From: Christensenella sp. UBA2853
Lineage (GTDB): Bacteria > Bacillota > Clostridia > Christensenellales > Aristaeellaceae
NCBI GenBank assembly: GCA_002350845.1
Contig: DEFL01000046.1
Span: 1-64,000, forward strand
Length of the DNA stretch: 64,000 nucleotides
Direction: 5' to 3'
The translations under genes and the position numbers were made by a program. Numbering within the stretch: position 1 is the stretch's first letter; each line of letters begins with the position of its first letter. This document shows positions 62,282 to 64,000 of the stretch, piece after piece. The notes beneath the pieces are model-generated. The model worked only from the letters and a program-made list of their open reading frames with translations, searched no databases and was not told where the DNA came from.

Positions 62282-63532
62282 TCATTCAAGACGCCAGACG
62301 GATGCTCCGTGCGGCGGAAGCAGGGAAGCAACCTCGTTCGCACAGGTTCCGGACCAAAGCTCTTTGGCAGACTGGAACTCCATGCCGAGGACATCCCTGG
62401 AGAGAGATACCGTGCGCTCTTCATCCGAGAGATTGAACAGCGCGGCATAGACGGCTTTCCCGGCGGGATCATAGGTGACCCAGACACACTCTTCCTCGTT
62501 TCTGTAGAGGGGGTGCGCACCGGCTGTGGTCTTTTCAATGGAGAGAACCTCTGCGTTGGTCAGCAGCTTCAGGCAGGTGTCATCCATCTTGGTCAGCTCT
62601 CCGCCGATCATCAGGGGAGAACGCATCATGCACCACAGGCTCATCATGGTGTAGAGCTCCGGCACGGTGAAGTGAGACCAGTCATCCGGGGAATAGTCCT
62701 GACGCAGCGCGCCGATGGGCAGCATATCCGCGTCCGGCCAATGACCGGGGCCGGAATGAATGCACCACTGTTCTGCATAGTTGAAAGCAGCCAGCAGCTG
62801 ATGCCATTCATCCCAGAAGTCATCCGATACGCGCCACATGTTTGCATAGGTCTTCAGATGCTCCGCCTTTTCCAGCGGGGCCGCCCCGGGAGAAAGGGAG
62901 AGCACAATATCCCGTCCGCAGGTGCGGCAGGCGCGGGAGATGGTTTCAATTTCCTTCTCGCAACGCGGATATTCACGGGCAATGTCATCACATTTGACAA
63001 AGTCGACGCCCCATTCGGCATACATCTGGAAAATGGAGTCATAGTACGCCTGACCGGGATTGACGCCATTGACGTCCTTGCAGTTCAGTCCATACATGTC
63101 CGGGTTCCACATGCAGATGGAATTGTACAGCGCAGCCTCATCGCAGCGGATCGATGCGCCTTTGATCGGAAGGTGACGATGCGCAGCCATACGGGGAAGC
63201 CCGCGCATAATATGAATGCCGAACTTTAATCCGAGAGAATGAACATAGTCGGCCAGCGGCTTGAAACCCTTCCCGCCGGCAGAGGAGGGAAAGCGGTTTT
63301 CAGCAGGCTGCAGGCGTCCGAATTCGTCCATGCAGAGCTCTGCAAACGGAACATATTCGTGGGACGCAGCGGAAGGCTGATACCACTGAATATCGACGAC
63401 AATGTACTCCCAGCCATACTGTTTCAGATGCTGGGCCATATATTCAGCATTTTTCCGGACAATATCTTCCGTGACGGCTGCACCGTAACAGTCCCAGCTG
63501 TTCCAGCCCATAGGGGGTGTTTTGGCAAGCAT
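62282..63532 (-). CDS. GH27 alpha-galactosidase-type hydrolase
   Basis: A ~416-residue GH27 family enzyme (alpha-galactosidase or related alpha-N-acetylgalactosaminidase / isomaltodextranase). Marks are AKTPPMGWNSWDCYG, the nucleophile Asp in VDFVKCDDIAREY, WVS-type NMWRVSDDFWDEW, and the acid/base Asp in GHWPDADMLPIG. The C-terminal beta-sandwich ends in LLPPHGASVWRLE. There is no signal peptide, so it is intracellular. The ATG at 63532 has GAAGGAG 8 nt upstream; the upstream ATG at 63541 is too close to that site. Length fits the core two-domain enzyme. Substrate linkage alpha-galactosidic is likely. Confidence 0.92.
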   Translation of the reverse strand: MLAKTPPMGWNSWDCYGAAVTEDIVRKNAEYMAQHLKQYGWEYIVVDIQWYQPSAASHEYVPFAELCMDEFGRLQPAENRFPSSAGGKGFKPLADYVHSLGLKFGIHIMRGLPRMAAHRHLPIKGASIRCDEAALYNSICMWNPDMYGLNCKDVNGVNPGQAYYDSIFQMYAEWGVDFVKCDDIAREYPRCEKEIETISRACRTCGRDIVLSLSPGAAPLEKAEHLKTYANMWRVSDDFWDEWHQLLAAFNYAEQWCIHSGPGHWPDADMLPIGALRQDYSPDDWSHFTVPELYTMMSLWCMMRSPLMIGGELTKMDDTCLKLLTNAEVLSIEKTTAGAHPLYRNEEECVWVTYDPAGKAVYAALFNLSDEERTVSLSRDVLGMEFQSAKELWSGTCANEVASLLPPHGASVWRLE

Positions 63533-63925
63533 TGGATTCATCTCCTTCAAAGAATGGGTATCCTTGAGAAAGTGTACAGGAACACGGGAACGGATGCAAG
63601 TGAAAAATGTGCATTTGGGAACAAAGAAATCTGTTGGATGGATTCTTCTGCGGGAAGGCGAAGGTACAGGTTTGCACCCGTCTGGGACAGAAAACATTGC
63701 AGGGTGAAAAAAACGTGAAAATGCACAGAAAAATCTGCAGGACAGCACAGAAACACTGGAAAAGAGATACAGGATAATGGTATGATAGACCCTGCACGCT
63801 GAATGTCATCCAGCACGGATACCGACCGGATGGAAGGCCGACCTGGAGTGGGTGAGGACAGACGGCAGGCTGCGCCGGGACATCGCTGGATGGGATGCCG
63901 GTATCTGAAAAACGGAGGACGTAAA
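63533..63925. other. 393-bp intergenic region between divergent glycoside hydrolase genes
   Basis: Holds the upstream regions of the divergent GH27 and GH43-like genes. The + strand promoter candidate is listed separately. From 63803 to 63912 short complementary pairs occur (CATCCAGC with GCTGGATG; GATACCG with CGGTATC) in an interleaved order, so the RNA could form alternative structures. No gene seen. Confidence 0.4.
63757..63786 (+). promoter_or_regulatory. Weak promoter candidate of the GH43-like gene
   Basis: TGGAAA (63757-63762) and TATGAT (63781-63786) are 18 bp apart. The leader to the GTG at 63926 would be ~133 nt. Confidence 0.35.
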
Positions 63926-64000
63926 GTGAACAGTTCAAATTATGTGTCGACAGCATGGAATACACCGTTTATTGCGCAGAGAGCGGATCCCTATATCCTG
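63926..64000 (+). CDS. Partial CDS: N-terminus of a GH43-like glycoside hydrolase
   Basis: Only the first 25 codons are in the window. The GTG start has GGAGG 7 nt upstream. The translation has WNTPFIAQRADPYIL, in which QRADPYI is the entry motif of one GH43 subgroup, whose Asp (in ADP) is the catalytic base. The rest lies outside, so length and integrity cannot be judged. It would be an intracellular arabinofuranosidase- or xylosidase-type enzyme by homology. No signal peptide is visible. It is divergent from GH27. Confidence 0.65.
   Translation, partial: MNSSNYVSTAWNTPFIAQRADPYIL

Noticed and set aside
61279..62538. 419-codon minus-strand open frame
   Set aside because: Antisense to permease 2 and the GH27 end, and crosses the terminator; no recognisable domain.

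Overview
The window reads as chromosomal DNA of a Gram-positive-type anaerobe of the class Clostridia. A gut- or rumen-type Christensenellales/Aristaeella-like lineage is my best guess, not a proof. Reasons: consensus sigma-A promoters and AGGAGG-type ribosome binding sites; Firmicute families (WhiA, RapZ, OhrR, DUF896, DUF1292, TetR); oxygen-sensitive glycyl-radical chemistry; many glycoside hydrolases; and Ala/Leu-rich signal peptides. Coding density is high, with short gaps and many 4-20 nt overlaps. I saw no rRNA, tRNA or CRISPR array.

Layout. (1) 0-1.9 kb: a large serine recombinase, probably the edge of an integrated element continuing to the left. (2) 2.1-25.3 kb: a glycan-utilisation region. 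It holds a LacI-like sensor protein, a NamZ-type exo-muramidase, two uncharacterised GH-like proteins (DUF6259, DUF4838), a secreted hypothetical protein, DUF1294 and GNAT proteins, a GH38 alpha-mannosidase and a GH106-like protein. It also holds a carbohydrate ABC importer without its ATPase, an AraC regulator, and a glycyl radical enzyme with its activase. (3) 25.4-32.0 kb: Eis-like acetyltransferase, M18 aminopeptidase, CysK-CysE cysteine synthesis, TtcA-like tRNA thiolation and a DEAD-box helicase. (4) 32.2-33.7 kb: a peroxide-defence operon gpx-ohrR-trx with a palindromic operator inside its promoter. (5) 33.8-38.5 kb: the CotH/lamin-tail - DUF4956 - VTC cassette. (6) 38.6-50.2 kb: a long + strand run with murB, rapZ, whiA, a GT-C-like membrane protein, a lipase-like protein, rarA, a phosphodiester glycosidase, a Spo0B-like kinase, a methyltransferase-like protein and a GNAT. 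(7) 50.2-50.9 kb: the only long non-coding stretch. It holds a 284-bp MITE-like element with 30-bp terminal inverted repeats, followed by a dense cluster of DnaA boxes in front of a tetR gene. (8) 51.6-55.3 kb: a minus-strand operon of GT2-GtrA, a 48-codon small ORF, a second phosphodiester glycosidase, a divergent Lgt-like protein and DUF896, followed by DUF1292. (9) 55.5-64 kb: CofE-like ligase, xanthine phosphoribosyltransferase, a four-gene BMP-type (nucleoside) ABC importer, a GH27 alpha-galactosidase and the first 25 codons of a GH43-like gene.

How it works together. The left third looks like capture, import and hydrolysis of mannose-, rhamnose- or muramyl-containing glycans under LacI/AraC-type control, with a glycyl radical enzyme possibly acting on a released product. 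The xpt and BMP genes form a purine/nucleoside salvage unit. The middle is envelope and housekeeping functions. The most unusual signals are the MITE plus DnaA-box region, the unassigned glycyl radical enzyme in a glycan locus, and the Lgt-like/small-ORF operon.
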